54,882 nucleotides of DNA. It comes from Lachnospiraceae bacterium (lineage in GTDB: Bacteria > Bacillota > Clostridia > Lachnospirales > Lachnospiraceae). The position numbers were made by a program, and so were the translations under genes. The DNA lies in assembly GCA_017526745.1 (NCBI GenBank), contig JAFXQX010000035.1, positions 1 through 54,882 on the forward strand, given 5' to 3'. Below are positions 42,100 through 51,027 of the stretch, one piece after another (within the stretch, counting starts at the first letter, position 1; each line of letters starts with the position of its first letter). The notes below the pieces were generated by a model. That model ran no database searches and had not been told where the DNA came from. It was given only the letters and a program-made list of their open reading frames with translations.

Positions 42100-43737
42100 A
42101 TGAAGACCGGCAGGATAATAAGAATATCAGCCATGATGGCTGTTACGGCCGCATTTGCGGCAGGACAGCATGTTTCATCGTACGCTTTTTCCGGAGAGGA
42201 TGTATTTGCCGGAGCAAACGGACTGATGAAGGAAGCCATGGACACCGTAAGAAACGGTGCGGCTCCCGAAGGTAACGGCGCATCCTTTAACATGGAAATA
42301 GAGCCTGTGGTCGAGCGCGATCTGAGCGGAACGATCATGCAGGGAATATATGTTGACGACATCAATCTTTCCGGCAAGACATATGATGAGGCCGTAAACC
42401 TTATAAGAGACAAGGTCAGTTCCATGTCGGGCGCAAATATCACTCTTCATTCGATAGGGGATAACACCGTTGAAGTAACAGCCGCAGACCTCGGCCTTAA
42501 GTGGGATGATACAAACATGGTAGCTGACGCTCTTTATGTGGGACGTGCCGGAAACATAGTCGAGAGATATAAAGAGCGCAAGGATCTTGAACATAATAAA
42601 AGAGTCTATCCTTTAAACGTTGAGTTTGACAGGGAGACGGTTACGTCGATCGTGAACGAACAGGGAAGCCTCCATAATATCGAAGCAGAGAATGCAACGC
42701 TTTCAAAGGCCGACGGTGATTTTGTGGTCACTCCCGGAACAAAGGGAGAGAAGATCGATGTCAATGCATCAGTATCCCGCATCATGTCAGGCCTCGATAG
42801 CTTTACCGGAAACGACATGACGTTTGACATGGTCGTTATTGAGGATGTTCCCAAGGCAAGCGCTGAGGATCTTGAGAAGATCCATGACATTATAGGAAGC
42901 TACAAGACAAGCTTTTCGACGTCGGGAGCCGACAGATCCGGAAATGTTCGAAACGGTACCAGGCTTGTAAACGGAACGGTACTTCTGCCCGGTGAGCAGT
43001 TCTCCATGTACAATACGGTCAGCCCGTTCACTGAGGAGAACGGATACTTCCTTGCGGGCTCCTATCTTAACGGAATGGTTGTAGAAAGCCTTGGCGGAGG
43101 AATATGCCAGGTCAGCTCAACACTGTATAATGCAGTGCTCCGCGCCGAACTTCAGGTCGATGAGCGGCATAATCATTCCATGATCGTTTCATATGTCGAT
43201 CTTTCAAGCGATGCGGCCATTTCCGGAACGAGTAAAGACTTCAAGTTCACGAACAGTTCGGACACACCGATCTACATAGAAGGAATAACCACATCAGATA
43301 AGCAGGTCATATTCAATATCTATGGTGTCGAGACAAGACCCGATAACAGGAAGGTTACTTACGAGAGCGAACAGCTGTCCGAGACGGTTCCCGAAGGAGA
43401 AAAGATCATCGCAGATCCTTCTGCACCGGTCGGATCGATCTCGACGCAGTCTGCACATACCGGTTACACCGGCAAACTGTGGAAGATAGTCACCGTCGAC
43501 GGCAAAGAGACGGAACGCAGCGAAGTTAACAAAAGCACGTATCTCCCCACTCCGAAGACCGCAACAGTCGGTACGGCTACGGATAATCCTGCGGCAAAAG
43601 CGATGATAGATGCCGCCATAGCGACCGGATCCATTGATGCCGTCAAGTCCACTATAGGCGAACTGAATGCAGAGGCGGCAGCCGCACAGGCAGCGGCAGC
43701 GGCAGCAGCGGAAGCATTTGCCGCATTTGGGGAGTAG
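42100..43737 (+). CDS. VanW-family secreted protein with peptidoglycan-binding-like domain
   Basis: A 545-residue exported protein. A signal segment (IIRISAMMAVTAAFAAG) starts it; residues about 80-250 form one or two PG_binding_4-like units (GIYVDDINLSGKTYDEAVNLI); the VanW core at about 260-420 includes VNGTVLLPGEQFSMYNTVSPFTEENGY and GGGICQVSSTLYNAVL in pieces; a G5-like region follows. The end is an Ala-rich helix of about 25 residues. ATG 42100 is preferred to GTG 42088, which overlaps the AAAAGG ribosome site. VanW proteins are linked to the cell wall, but their activity is unknown. Confidence 0.9.
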   Translation: MKTGRIIRISAMMAVTAAFAAGQHVSSYAFSGEDVFAGANGLMKEAMDTVRNGAAPEGNGASFNMEIEPVVERDLSGTIMQGIYVDDINLSGKTYDEAVNLIRDKVSSMSGANITLHSIGDNTVEVTAADLGLKWDDTNMVADALYVGRAGNIVERYKERKDLEHNKRVYPLNVEFDRETVTSIVNEQGSLHNIEAENATLSKADGDFVVTPGTKGEKIDVNASVSRIMSGLDSFTGNDMTFDMVVIEDVPKASAEDLEKIHDIIGSYKTSFSTSGADRSGNVRNGTRLVNGTVLLPGEQFSMYNTVSPFTEENGYFLAGSYLNGMVVESLGGGICQVSSTLYNAVLRAELQVDERHNHSMIVSYVDLSSDAAISGTSKDFKFTNSSDTPIYIEGITTSDKQVIFNIYGVETRPDNRKVTYESEQLSETVPEGEKIIADPSAPVGSISTQSAHTGYTGKLWKIVTVDGKETERSEVNKSTYLPTPKTATVGTATDNPAAKAMIDAAIATGSIDAVKSTIGELNAEAAAAQAAAAAAAEAFAAFGE

Positions 43738-43741
43738 AGTT

Positions 43742-44758
43742 TTGGTGGATCAGATGCTGAAGACCGGTAAGGTACCAGAGAGCGTACTCAAAAGATCGAT
43801 AATCAAACAGATAAGGACAAAACGTGACGAGATAGTGGTCGGAGCCGGCGTCGGTGAGGACTGCGCAGCGATCGCACTTGAAGCGGATGAGCTTTTTGTA
43901 ACGTCAACAGATCCGATAACCGGGACCGGGCATGATATCGGCGCATTGTCGGTTCATGTTACCGCAAACGACATTGCATCATCGGGTGCGGAAGTCATAG
44001 GTATCATGCTTTCGATCCTTCTTCCCGAGGGCTGTGAAGAGTCGGAATTAAAGTCTGTGATGCAGCAGGTCGAGGAGGTCTGCGGCAGACTGAACATACA
44101 GACCGTGGGCGGTCATACCGAAGTCACTTCGGTCGTCAATCAGCCGGTCATCACGGCAACAGGTATTGGAAAGGTAAAAAGGGACAAACTTGTTACAACA
44201 GCCGGAGCACGTCCGGGAGATGATGTAGTCATCACGAAATGGATCGGACTTGAAGGCACGAGCATAATCGCCAAGGAAGATGAGGAGCATCTTCTTTCGC
44301 GCTTCCCCGCATCCATGGTTGAGACTGCAAAAGGTTTTGAGCAGTATCTGTCTGTTGTCCCCGATGCGGGATATGCCGTAAAGATCGGAGTTACGGCGAT
44401 GCATGACGTGACGGAAGGCGGAGTGTTCGGAGCTCTGTGGGAAGTTGCCGAGGCAAGCGGTGTAGGTCTTGAGATAGAGCTTCTCGATATTCCCGTAAGG
44501 CAGGAGACCGTGGAGATATGTGAAGAGTACGGTATCAGCCCCTATCAGCTGATCTCGAGCGGATCGATGCTCATCACAACGAAGAACGGCGCGGAAGTTG
44601 TTAAGGCCCTTAAGGATGCCGGGATCAATGCGGCGGTTATCGGAAAGGTAACCGAGGGGAATGACAGGATCTTAAGAAACGGTGATGAGATCAGGTATCT
44701 GACACCCCCGGCCGCCGATGAACTGTATAAAGTGATCAGGAGAAAGGATAAAAAATGA
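43742..44758 (+). CDS. AIR synthase-related protein (PurM/HypE/ThiL superfamily)
   Basis: A protein of about 338 residues with the two-domain PurM fold. The N-terminal ATP site has VGEDCAAIAL and STDPITGTGHDIG; further motifs are SVHVTANDIASSGAEVIGIMLSILLPEG in pieces, VGGHTEVTS and MHDVTEGGVFGALWEVAE. These match uncharacterised HypE-like stand-alone proteins, not PurM itself. TTG 43742 is taken as start, seven bases after GGGGAG (43729-43734); GTG 43745 is nearly as likely and ATG 43754 is too far. It shares ATGA with the Lrp gene. The substrate is unknown, but ATP-dependent activation of a carbonyl or amide is typical. Confidence 0.82.
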   Translation: MVDQMLKTGKVPESVLKRSIIKQIRTKRDEIVVGAGVGEDCAAIALEADELFVTSTDPITGTGHDIGALSVHVTANDIASSGAEVIGIMLSILLPEGCEESELKSVMQQVEEVCGRLNIQTVGGHTEVTSVVNQPVITATGIGKVKRDKLVTTAGARPGDDVVITKWIGLEGTSIIAKEDEEHLLSRFPASMVETAKGFEQYLSVVPDAGYAVKIGVTAMHDVTEGGVFGALWEVAEASGVGLEIELLDIPVRQETVEICEEYGISPYQLISSGSMLITTKNGAEVVKALKDAGINAAVIGKVTEGNDRILRNGDEIRYLTPPAADELYKVIRRKDKK

Positions 44759-45249
44759 ACAGTGATGTCAGAAAAGAGATACTAGGCTACATAGAAAGGA
44801 ATGCAAGGGTCGACCTGAAAGAGGTCGCCGTGTGTCTCGGACTTACCGAAGTCGATGTTGCAAATGAGCTTTCTGCCATGGAAAGCGAAGGCATCATCTG
44901 CGGATATCATACATTGATAGATTGGGAAAAGGTGACTGAGGAGAGGATACACGCACTTATCGAGGTAAAGGTCACCCCCAAGCGCGACAAAGGTTTTGAC
45001 GACGTAGCCGAGAGGATATACAAGTACCCGGAAGTACAGTCCACATATCTTATAAGCGGTGGATTTGATCTTCTTGTATTTATGGAAGGCAAGACACTCC
45101 GCGAGATCTCGACATTTGTTTCACAGAAGCTCTCAACGCTTGATTCGGTCCTTTCAACCACGACCCATTTCATCCTACACAAGTATAAGGACTACGGCGT
45201 GATCTTTAACAAGAAGAAAGAAGACGAAAGGATGATCATGACACCATGA
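44755..45249 (+). CDS. Lrp/AsnC-family transcriptional regulator
   Basis: A 164-residue regulator. The N-terminal winged helix-turn-helix (ILGYIERNARVDLKEVAVCLGLTEVDVANEL in pieces) is followed by the ligand-binding RAM domain (HALIEVKVTPKRDKGFDDVAERI, STYLISGGFDLLVF). Lrp proteins sense amino acids. It overlaps both neighbours by four bases (ATGA), so it is translated with the AIR-synthase-like gene and the aminotransferase, and probably controls amino acid metabolism centred on that enzyme. Confidence 0.93.
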   Translation: MNSDVRKEILGYIERNARVDLKEVAVCLGLTEVDVANELSAMESEGIICGYHTLIDWEKVTEERIHALIEVKVTPKRDKGFDDVAERIYKYPEVQSTYLISGGFDLLVFMEGKTLREISTFVSQKLSTLDSVLSTTTHFILHKYKDYGVIFNKKKEDERMIMTP

Positions 45250-46415
45250 GAGATCCGCTTTCACAGGTTATCGGCACCATCAAGCCTTCGGGTATCAGAA
45301 AGTTCTTCGACATAGCCAGCGAGAGAAAGGATACGATCTCGCTCGGTGTGGGCGAGCCTGATTTTGATACACCGTGGCATATAAGGGATGAGGGTATATT
45401 CTCCCTCGAAAAAGGACGGACATTTTATACTTCGAATTCCGGTCTTATCGAACTGCGTACCGAGATATGCAATTATTATGACAGGAGATTCAAGGTAAGT
45501 TATGATCCGAAGAAAGAGACGATAATAACAGTCGGGGGATCTGAGGCCATCGATATAGCATTCCGTGCGATGCTCGATCCGGGTGACGAGGTCATAATAC
45601 CTCAGCCCAGTTATGTTTCATACGAGCCCTGCGCGATACTTGCCGGTGCCAAGCCCGTCATCATTGAACTGAAGAATGAGGATGAGTTCCGTCTGACACC
45701 GGAAGAACTTGAAGAAGCAATAACCGATAAGACCAAGATCCTCGTACTTCCTTACCCGAACAATCCGACCGGAGCGATAATGGAAGAGGCGGATCTTGTC
45801 AAGATCGCCAAGATCTGTGTCGAGAGAGACATTTTCGTTTTATCCGATGAGATATATGCGGAGCTTTCATATAAGGGCGATCATGTGACTGTCGCATCCC
45901 TTCCCGGAATGCGTGAGCGTACGATCGTGATCAACGGATTTTCCAAGGCATATGCTATGACCGGGTGGAGACTCGGTTATGCGATGGGACCCGCAAAGAT
46001 CATCGAGCAGATGACAAAGATACATCAGTTCGCAATAATGTGCGCACCGACAACGAGCCAGTATGCGGCTGTTGAAGCGTTAAAGAACGGTGATGATGAC
46101 GTGAAGATGATGAGAACGTCATACGACCAGAGAAGAAAGTTCCTCATGAACGCCTTTGCCGAAATGGGACTTCCCTGCTTTGAACCGTTCGGAGCATTTT
46201 ATGTATTTCCCGATATCAGGGAATTTAATATGACAAGTGAGGAATTTGCATTCGCGCTTCTTGATGCGAAGAAACTTGCAGTCGTTCCCGGAACCGCGTT
46301 TGGTGACTGCGGAGAAGGATTCCTTCGTATCTCCTATGCATACTCAATAGAAAAACTGCGTATCGCTATGGAACGTATTTCCGACTTTATTGAGGATCTC
46401 AGAAACAAAAAGTGA
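45246..46415 (+). CDS. PLP-dependent class I/II aminotransferase
   Basis: A 389-residue aminotransferase of subgroup I. The PLP lysine is Lys234 in NGFSKAYAMTGWRLGY; PNNPTG (Asn173), Asp201 and Tyr204 complete the cofactor site. It swaps an amino group between an amino acid and a 2-oxo acid; aromatic, branched-chain or aspartate-type activity cannot be separated by eye. It is joined to the Lrp gene by ATGA, a pairing common in Clostridia. The stop TGA abuts the convergent stop of the sensor kinase with no base between. Confidence 0.95.
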   Translation: MRDPLSQVIGTIKPSGIRKFFDIASERKDTISLGVGEPDFDTPWHIRDEGIFSLEKGRTFYTSNSGLIELRTEICNYYDRRFKVSYDPKKETIITVGGSEAIDIAFRAMLDPGDEVIIPQPSYVSYEPCAILAGAKPVIIELKNEDEFRLTPEELEEAITDKTKILVLPYPNNPTGAIMEEADLVKIAKICVERDIFVLSDEIYAELSYKGDHVTVASLPGMRERTIVINGFSKAYAMTGWRLGYAMGPAKIIEQMTKIHQFAIMCAPTTSQYAAVEALKNGDDDVKMMRTSYDQRRKFLMNAFAEMGLPCFEPFGAFYVFPDIREFNMTSEEFAFALLDAKKLAVVPGTAFGDCGEGFLRISYAYSIEKLRIAMERISDFIEDLRNKK

Positions 46416-47846
46416 TCAGTCGTCATCTTCGGTCCTGGATCTCGGGAGAGTGAATATGAACTCTGTCCCGACATCCACCGTTGATATGACGTTGATGTTT
46501 TCGTGATGTGCGTTTATTATCTCTTTTACAATTGACAGCCCCAGTCCTGTTCCTTTCTTGTCCTTTCCTCTTGAATGGTCCGTCTTATAGAACCGGTCAA
46601 ATATCTGCTTTAAGTTCTCTTTGGGTATTCCTATCCCCGAGTCCTTGACCGATACGAATACGGTCTCATTTTTTTCGCTCGTTTCGAGCTTTATCGAAGA
46701 GTCGGGTTTACTGAACTTGATAGCGTTGTCTATCAGGTTGTACAGGACCTGTTCGATCTTTCCCTTATCGGCCGACACAAACAGTGATTCACCGTTAAGC
46801 ACAAGGTTGAAAGATATGTGCTTTTTCTTGCACGTTCCCTCAAATGTTGCAGCCGTGTTCCTTATCGTCGAATTGATGTCAAAATCGGTTATGTCAAGGT
46901 TCATCCCGGTGATGTTAAGGTTGTTGAGCGTCAGAAGATTGTTGGTAAGTTTCGTCAGACGCTCGGTCTCATTCTTGACAATGTTGATGTATTTCTCATG
47001 CTGTTCGGGAGGTATCGTTCCGTCAGCCATCGCTTCAAGATACCCTTTCATTGATGTCAGCGGAGAGCGAAAATCATGCGACACGTTTGCTATGAACTTC
47101 TTCTGGTCGTCCTCAAAGTGTGACAGTTTATCTGCCATATAAGTAAGCGATGCGGCAAGATATCCTATCTCATCATTCTTGTCTATGTCGATCGGGTATG
47201 TAAAATCACCCTCAGCGTATGCTTCGGTTGCTTTTGTTATCTTCTTGAGCGGAATATAAACGATATCCGTGAACACGATGAGAATGAATGTGGACAGCAC
47301 AAAGATGACGGCGATCGTCGCGAGCATGATGAGGTTCAAGTCATTGCGCAGCTCTCTTATCCTTATAAGAGGCGAATGGATGACCACATAGCCCTTCAGA
47401 TTGTAATTGTATGTGATCGGTGCAAGAACGGACAGCATCTCTTCCGTAAAGCTTCCGTAGAAATATCCTTCCCGGTAGTAGCTCTTTCCCGGCCCGTCCT
47501 CGAGAAAACCGTTTATCTTAAAAGGCTTATCGGAATCATCTTCAGAGGATGAATTGTATATGACCTCCCCGTCCGTGTTCATGATCCAGATCGTCAGAAA
47601 TGAAAAATCACCCGATGCCTTCAGCTGCTTGGAAACATCATCTGTCGACAGAGTATCATCATAGAAATATCTTGCATACGTGTTGGAGATCTCGTTAGCC
47701 GATCTGTACAGCTCGGTAGCTTTTTGCTTAACGAGAAAATTGTATGTGATGGGAGACGTAACGGTCAGAAGTACCACGACAGACAGGGCCGCAAAGCATA
47801 CGTATGCAAGTATGAACTTGTAATACAGCTTGCGGTTTTTCTTCAT
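46416..47846 (-). CDS. Two-component sensor histidine kinase
   Basis: A 476-residue membrane kinase. TM1 is at about residues 8-30 and TM2 near 168-190, with an outer sensor region between. A HAMP domain follows (IVYIPLKKITKATEAYAEGDF), then the phosphoacceptor box NVSHDFRSPLTSMKGYLEAM with His, and a HATPase_c domain (NLIDNAIKFS, DSGIGIP, GTGLGLSIVKEI). The start overlaps the response regulator stop by four bases. Outer signal is unknown; PhoR/ResE-like layouts often sense the wall or nutrients. Confidence 0.95.
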   Translation of the reverse strand: MKKNRKLYYKFILAYVCFAALSVVVLLTVTSPITYNFLVKQKATELYRSANEISNTYARYFYDDTLSTDDVSKQLKASGDFSFLTIWIMNTDGEVIYNSSSEDDSDKPFKINGFLEDGPGKSYYREGYFYGSFTEEMLSVLAPITYNYNLKGYVVIHSPLIRIRELRNDLNLIMLATIAVIFVLSTFILIVFTDIVYIPLKKITKATEAYAEGDFTYPIDIDKNDEIGYLAASLTYMADKLSHFEDDQKKFIANVSHDFRSPLTSMKGYLEAMADGTIPPEQHEKYINIVKNETERLTKLTNNLLTLNNLNITGMNLDITDFDINSTIRNTAATFEGTCKKKHISFNLVLNGESLFVSADKGKIEQVLYNLIDNAIKFSKPDSSIKLETSEKNETVFVSVKDSGIGIPKENLKQIFDRFYKTDHSRGKDKKGTGLGLSIVKEIINAHHENINVISTVDVGTEFIFTLPRSRTEDDD

Positions 47847-48547
47847 ACCGAGCGGGCCTCAAATTTGTATCCCACACCCCAGACTGTATGAAGACGCCAG
47901 GCGGCATGGTCGCTGATCTTCTCACGCAGACGCTTGATATGAACGTCGACGGTTCTCGTATCCCCGGCATATTCATATCCCCAGATGTGGTCAAGAAGCT
48001 GTTCGCGTGTGAACACCTGGTTCGGCTGGGAAGCCAGGAAGAAGAGGAGTTCTATCTCCTTGGGCGGCATATCGAGATACTGCCCGTTATACATTACCGA
48101 GTAGTCATTGAGGCTGATGATAAGATCAGGATATTCGACAACCTTTGTATCGGATGTCGGGGCTTCGACCTTGGTCTGGGTACAGCGCCGAAGGACTGCC
48201 TTTACTCTTGCAACGAGCTCTTTGGAGTCAAAAGGCTTTTCCATATAGTCATCGGCACCCAGCTCCAGTCCGAGTACTTTGTCGAACACTTCGCCCTTTG
48301 CGGAAAGCATGATGATGGGCGTGGGATTTTTACTCCTGATCTCACGGCATACCTGGTAACCGTCTATACCGGGAAGCATAAGATCGAGAAGTATGAGGTT
48401 CGGCTCATAAGTCTCATAGACCGAGAGTGCTGATTCCCCGTCATTGACGATCTTTGTGTCAAAGCATTCTTTTGTCAGATACAGATCGATAAGCTCTGCT
48501 ATATTCTCATCATCATCTACTATAAGTATCTTCTGTTTTCCAGCCAT
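47843..48547 (-). CDS. OmpR-family response regulator
   Basis: A 234-residue regulator. The receiver domain has acidic pocket VDDDEN, the phosphorylated Asp55 (LILLDLMLPG) and Lys in DYMEKPF. The C-terminal winged helix (MPPKEIELLFFLASQPNQVFTREQLLDHIWGYEY in pieces; TRTVDVHIKRLREKI) binds DNA. It is the partner of the sensor kinase, which it overlaps by four bases, and starts 17 bases after the mutS2 stop, so all three are probably one transcript. Confidence 0.96.
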   Translation of the reverse strand: MAGKQKILIVDDDENIAELIDLYLTKECFDTKIVNDGESALSVYETYEPNLILLDLMLPGIDGYQVCREIRSKNPTPIIMLSAKGEVFDKVLGLELGADDYMEKPFDSKELVARVKAVLRRCTQTKVEAPTSDTKVVEYPDLIISLNDYSVMYNGQYLDMPPKEIELLFFLASQPNQVFTREQLLDHIWGYEYAGDTRTVDVHIKRLREKISDHAAWRLHTVWGVGYKFEARSV

Positions 48548-48564
48548 ACCTGTACTCCTTGGGA

Positions 48565-50922
48565 TTATTTGAACTCGACTATCGTGACTCCGGCGTCTCC
48601 TTCTCCGAACTCGCCAGCGCGAAAGCCTGCGACATAAGAAACCTTTTTAAGGTGTGCATTCACCGCATTTCTCAGGGCGCCGGTCCCTTTACCGTGAACG
48701 ATCCTTACACTTGTCAGATGGGACAGATATGCATCGTCGAGGTATTTGTCGAGCTTCGGGATCGCCTCATCAACCTTCAGTCCGATCAGATTTAACTCCG
48801 AAGAGATGTCGCGCGATTTGGACAGACCGTGTACGCCGAACCCGCTCTGTTTTGTCCGGCCCCTTTTGGTCTTTTCCTCTTCAGTGATCTCAAGATCGGA
48901 AATGTTCGTGTTTATATTTATAATACCACACTGTACCAAAAGATTTCCCTTCGGATCGGGAAGAGAGTGTACGTGACCTTTAAGGTCCATCGATATTATC
49001 CTGACACTGACACCGAGTTTAAAATCAGAAGCCTTGTGCGTACCCTTGGCAGCGGGCTTTTTGGCAAGGCCGGGGGAAGAGTTCTTATCGATCGCTTCAC
49101 GAAGACTGCGCCGGTCTTCTTCGAGCGTGCCGACAGATGCTCCGCTCTTATTTATATTTCTAATTGCGGAATCGGCCAGGTCTTTTGCTTCTTTTAAGAT
49201 GGTCCGGGCCTCTTCTTTTGCCTCCGAAAGGATGCGCTGCTTTTGCTCGTCTATCTTTTCCCGGCGTCTTTCGTAAGTCTTCTTAAGTGTTTCTATATCA
49301 TGCTTGTATCGCTCGATCTCGTTGTTTGCCTCTTCAAGCGATATGCGGTCTTTTTCAAGCCGCAGGATGACGTCTTCAAATGAGGAATCGTTTTCGGACA
49401 GCTGCTGCTTTGCGCGGTCTATCACATCTTCGGGAAGCCCCAGACGTTTTGATATCGCAAAGGCGTTACTCTTTCCGGGTATGCCGGTGATAAGCCTGTA
49501 TGTGGGAGCCAGGGATTCCACATCGAACTCGCATCCGGCATTTTCGACTCCTTCGGTATTAAGAGCATATATCTTGAGCTCACTGTAATGAGTGGTTGCC
49601 ATTGTCCGTATCTTCCTTGCATGGAAGGTCTCGAGTATCGAGATCGCAAGTGCGGCACCTTCCGTCGGATCGGTACCGGCTCCGAGTTCGTCGAATAAGC
49701 ACAGACTGTTCTTGTCAGCGTTCTTCATGATCTCTACTATGTTTTTCATGTGTGATGAAAATGTAGACAGACTCTGTTCGATGCTCTGCTCATCTCCGAT
49801 ATCGGCGAATACTTCATCTGTCACAAACAAAGTACTCTCTTCTGCGGCGGGGATATGGAGCCCTGCCTGTCCCATCAGCGCCAGAAGGCCGACTGTCTTA
49901 AGGGATACGGTCTTGCCTCCGGTGTTCGGTCCGGTGATGACGAGAAGATCGTACTCTTCTCCGAGAGTCACGCTTATCGGAACAGCGGTCTCTTTCGGTA
50001 AAAGAGGGTGACGTGCCTTAATAAGACGTATCACACCGTTCTCGTTATAGACAGGTCTGTGGGCTTTCTGGTCAAGCGCCAGCTGTGCTTTTGCAAAGAT
50101 CAGATCCAGTTCGGAGAGCATCTCTATATCGGATGACAGCTCTGCCGTATGCTCACGGCATTTGTCCGAAAGGTTTGCAAGTATAACACGGATCTCTTCT
50201 TCCTCTTCAAGGTGCAGCTGTCGGAGCTCATTGTTGAGCTCAACTATGGCAGCGGGCTCTATGAAATAAGTTGAGGCGGAAGATGACTGGTCGTGGATCA
50301 TTCCGGGAACGTTGCTTTTGTATTCGGCACGGACGGGAATGCAGTATCTGTTGTCACGCATAGTTATCACACTGTCCTGAAGATAGGTGCGGTATGTATC
50401 CGAGACCATTTTGGACAGCTGAGTATGTATCCGGTCGTTGGTGCTCTTTTGCTTCCTTCTGATCGATCGAAGCGCAGGGCTTGCGTCATCCGCTATCTCA
50501 TCCTCCGACAGGATACATTGTCTTATCTCTTTGCACAGCGGCGAAAGAGGCGACAGCACAAGAAACATATCGGAAAGAGAGTCAGGGGAATCCTTTTCAT
50601 CCTGGCCGTATGATCTTACCCGAAGGGCGTTTTCAAGAAGAAGAGCGATCGCAAGAAGTTCTCCCGTTCCGAGGGTACTGCCTTTCTCAAGGCGGCTGAC
50701 GGATTCTTTCATATCCTTGCGGGCGTTGAATGATATCGGGCCGTTACGCAGTATCCTGCAAAGAGCGTCCCCGGTGTTTTGCTGGAGACGGTCTATATCA
50801 AAAAGAGAGCTTAGCGGAAGAAGCGAGGCCGCCTTTATGCGCCCAAGTTCCGATGATGTCCGGTCTGCAAGTTGTTCTATTATCCTGTCGTATTCCAGGA
50901 TCTTTAAATACTTCCTGTTCAT
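48565..50922 (-). CDS. mutS2: MutS2 (RqcU) ATPase/endonuclease with Smr domain
   Basis: A 785-residue protein. The MutS-type ATPase shows Walker A GPNTGGKTVSLKT, Walker B LCLFDELGAGTDPTEGAAL and the later ATTHYSELK. A coiled coil (about residues 515-600) precedes a KOW-like segment and the C-terminal Smr domain (DLIGLKVDEAIPKLDKYLDDAYL-like NLIGLKVDEAI, RIVHGKGTGALR). In Bacillus, MutS2 rescues collided ribosomes and also binds branched DNA. The length is usual. It leads the minus-strand operon with the two-component system, and its start at 50922 is divergent from the HtrA-like gene. Confidence 0.95.
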   Translation of the reverse strand: MNRKYLKILEYDRIIEQLADRTSSELGRIKAASLLPLSSLFDIDRLQQNTGDALCRILRNGPISFNARKDMKESVSRLEKGSTLGTGELLAIALLLENALRVRSYGQDEKDSPDSLSDMFLVLSPLSPLCKEIRQCILSEDEIADDASPALRSIRRKQKSTNDRIHTQLSKMVSDTYRTYLQDSVITMRDNRYCIPVRAEYKSNVPGMIHDQSSSASTYFIEPAAIVELNNELRQLHLEEEEEIRVILANLSDKCREHTAELSSDIEMLSELDLIFAKAQLALDQKAHRPVYNENGVIRLIKARHPLLPKETAVPISVTLGEEYDLLVITGPNTGGKTVSLKTVGLLALMGQAGLHIPAAEESTLFVTDEVFADIGDEQSIEQSLSTFSSHMKNIVEIMKNADKNSLCLFDELGAGTDPTEGAALAISILETFHARKIRTMATTHYSELKIYALNTEGVENAGCEFDVESLAPTYRLITGIPGKSNAFAISKRLGLPEDVIDRAKQQLSENDSSFEDVILRLEKDRISLEEANNEIERYKHDIETLKKTYERRREKIDEQKQRILSEAKEEARTILKEAKDLADSAIRNINKSGASVGTLEEDRRSLREAIDKNSSPGLAKKPAAKGTHKASDFKLGVSVRIISMDLKGHVHSLPDPKGNLLVQCGIININTNISDLEITEEEKTKRGRTKQSGFGVHGLSKSRDISSELNLIGLKVDEAIPKLDKYLDDAYLSHLTSVRIVHGKGTGALRNAVNAHLKKVSYVAGFRAGEFGEGDAGVTIVEFK

Positions 50923-50990
50923 AACAGAGTTAATGATATCAAAAAAACCATTTTCTGAACAGTTGTTTTATGGCAGAAGAAGGCTATATA

Positions 50991-51019
50991 TTGTGATTTT
51001 GACACTTATTCGGTATAAT
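50991..51019 (+). promoter_or_regulatory. Promoter of the HtrA-like operon, near-leaderless
   Basis: TTGTGA (50991-50996) and TATAAT (51014-51019) are 17 bases apart. ATG 51028 begins only eight bases after the -10 box, so the transcript should start within about three bases of it. No Shine-Dalgarno lies upstream. Confidence 0.55.
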
Positions 51020-51027
51020 GAAAAACT

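Noticed and set aside
28923-43737. A vancomycin-resistance cluster, suggested by VanX-like and VanW-like genes
   Set aside because: The two genes are 12 kb apart in different operons, and vanH and vanA/B-type ligase genes and the vanS/vanR order are absent. Both families are common in sensitive Clostridia.
50999-51004. A perfect TTGACA close to the HtrA-like gene
   Set aside because: It lies only nine bases from the TATAAT at 51014, too near to be its -35 box. TTGTGA at 50991 fits at 17 bases.
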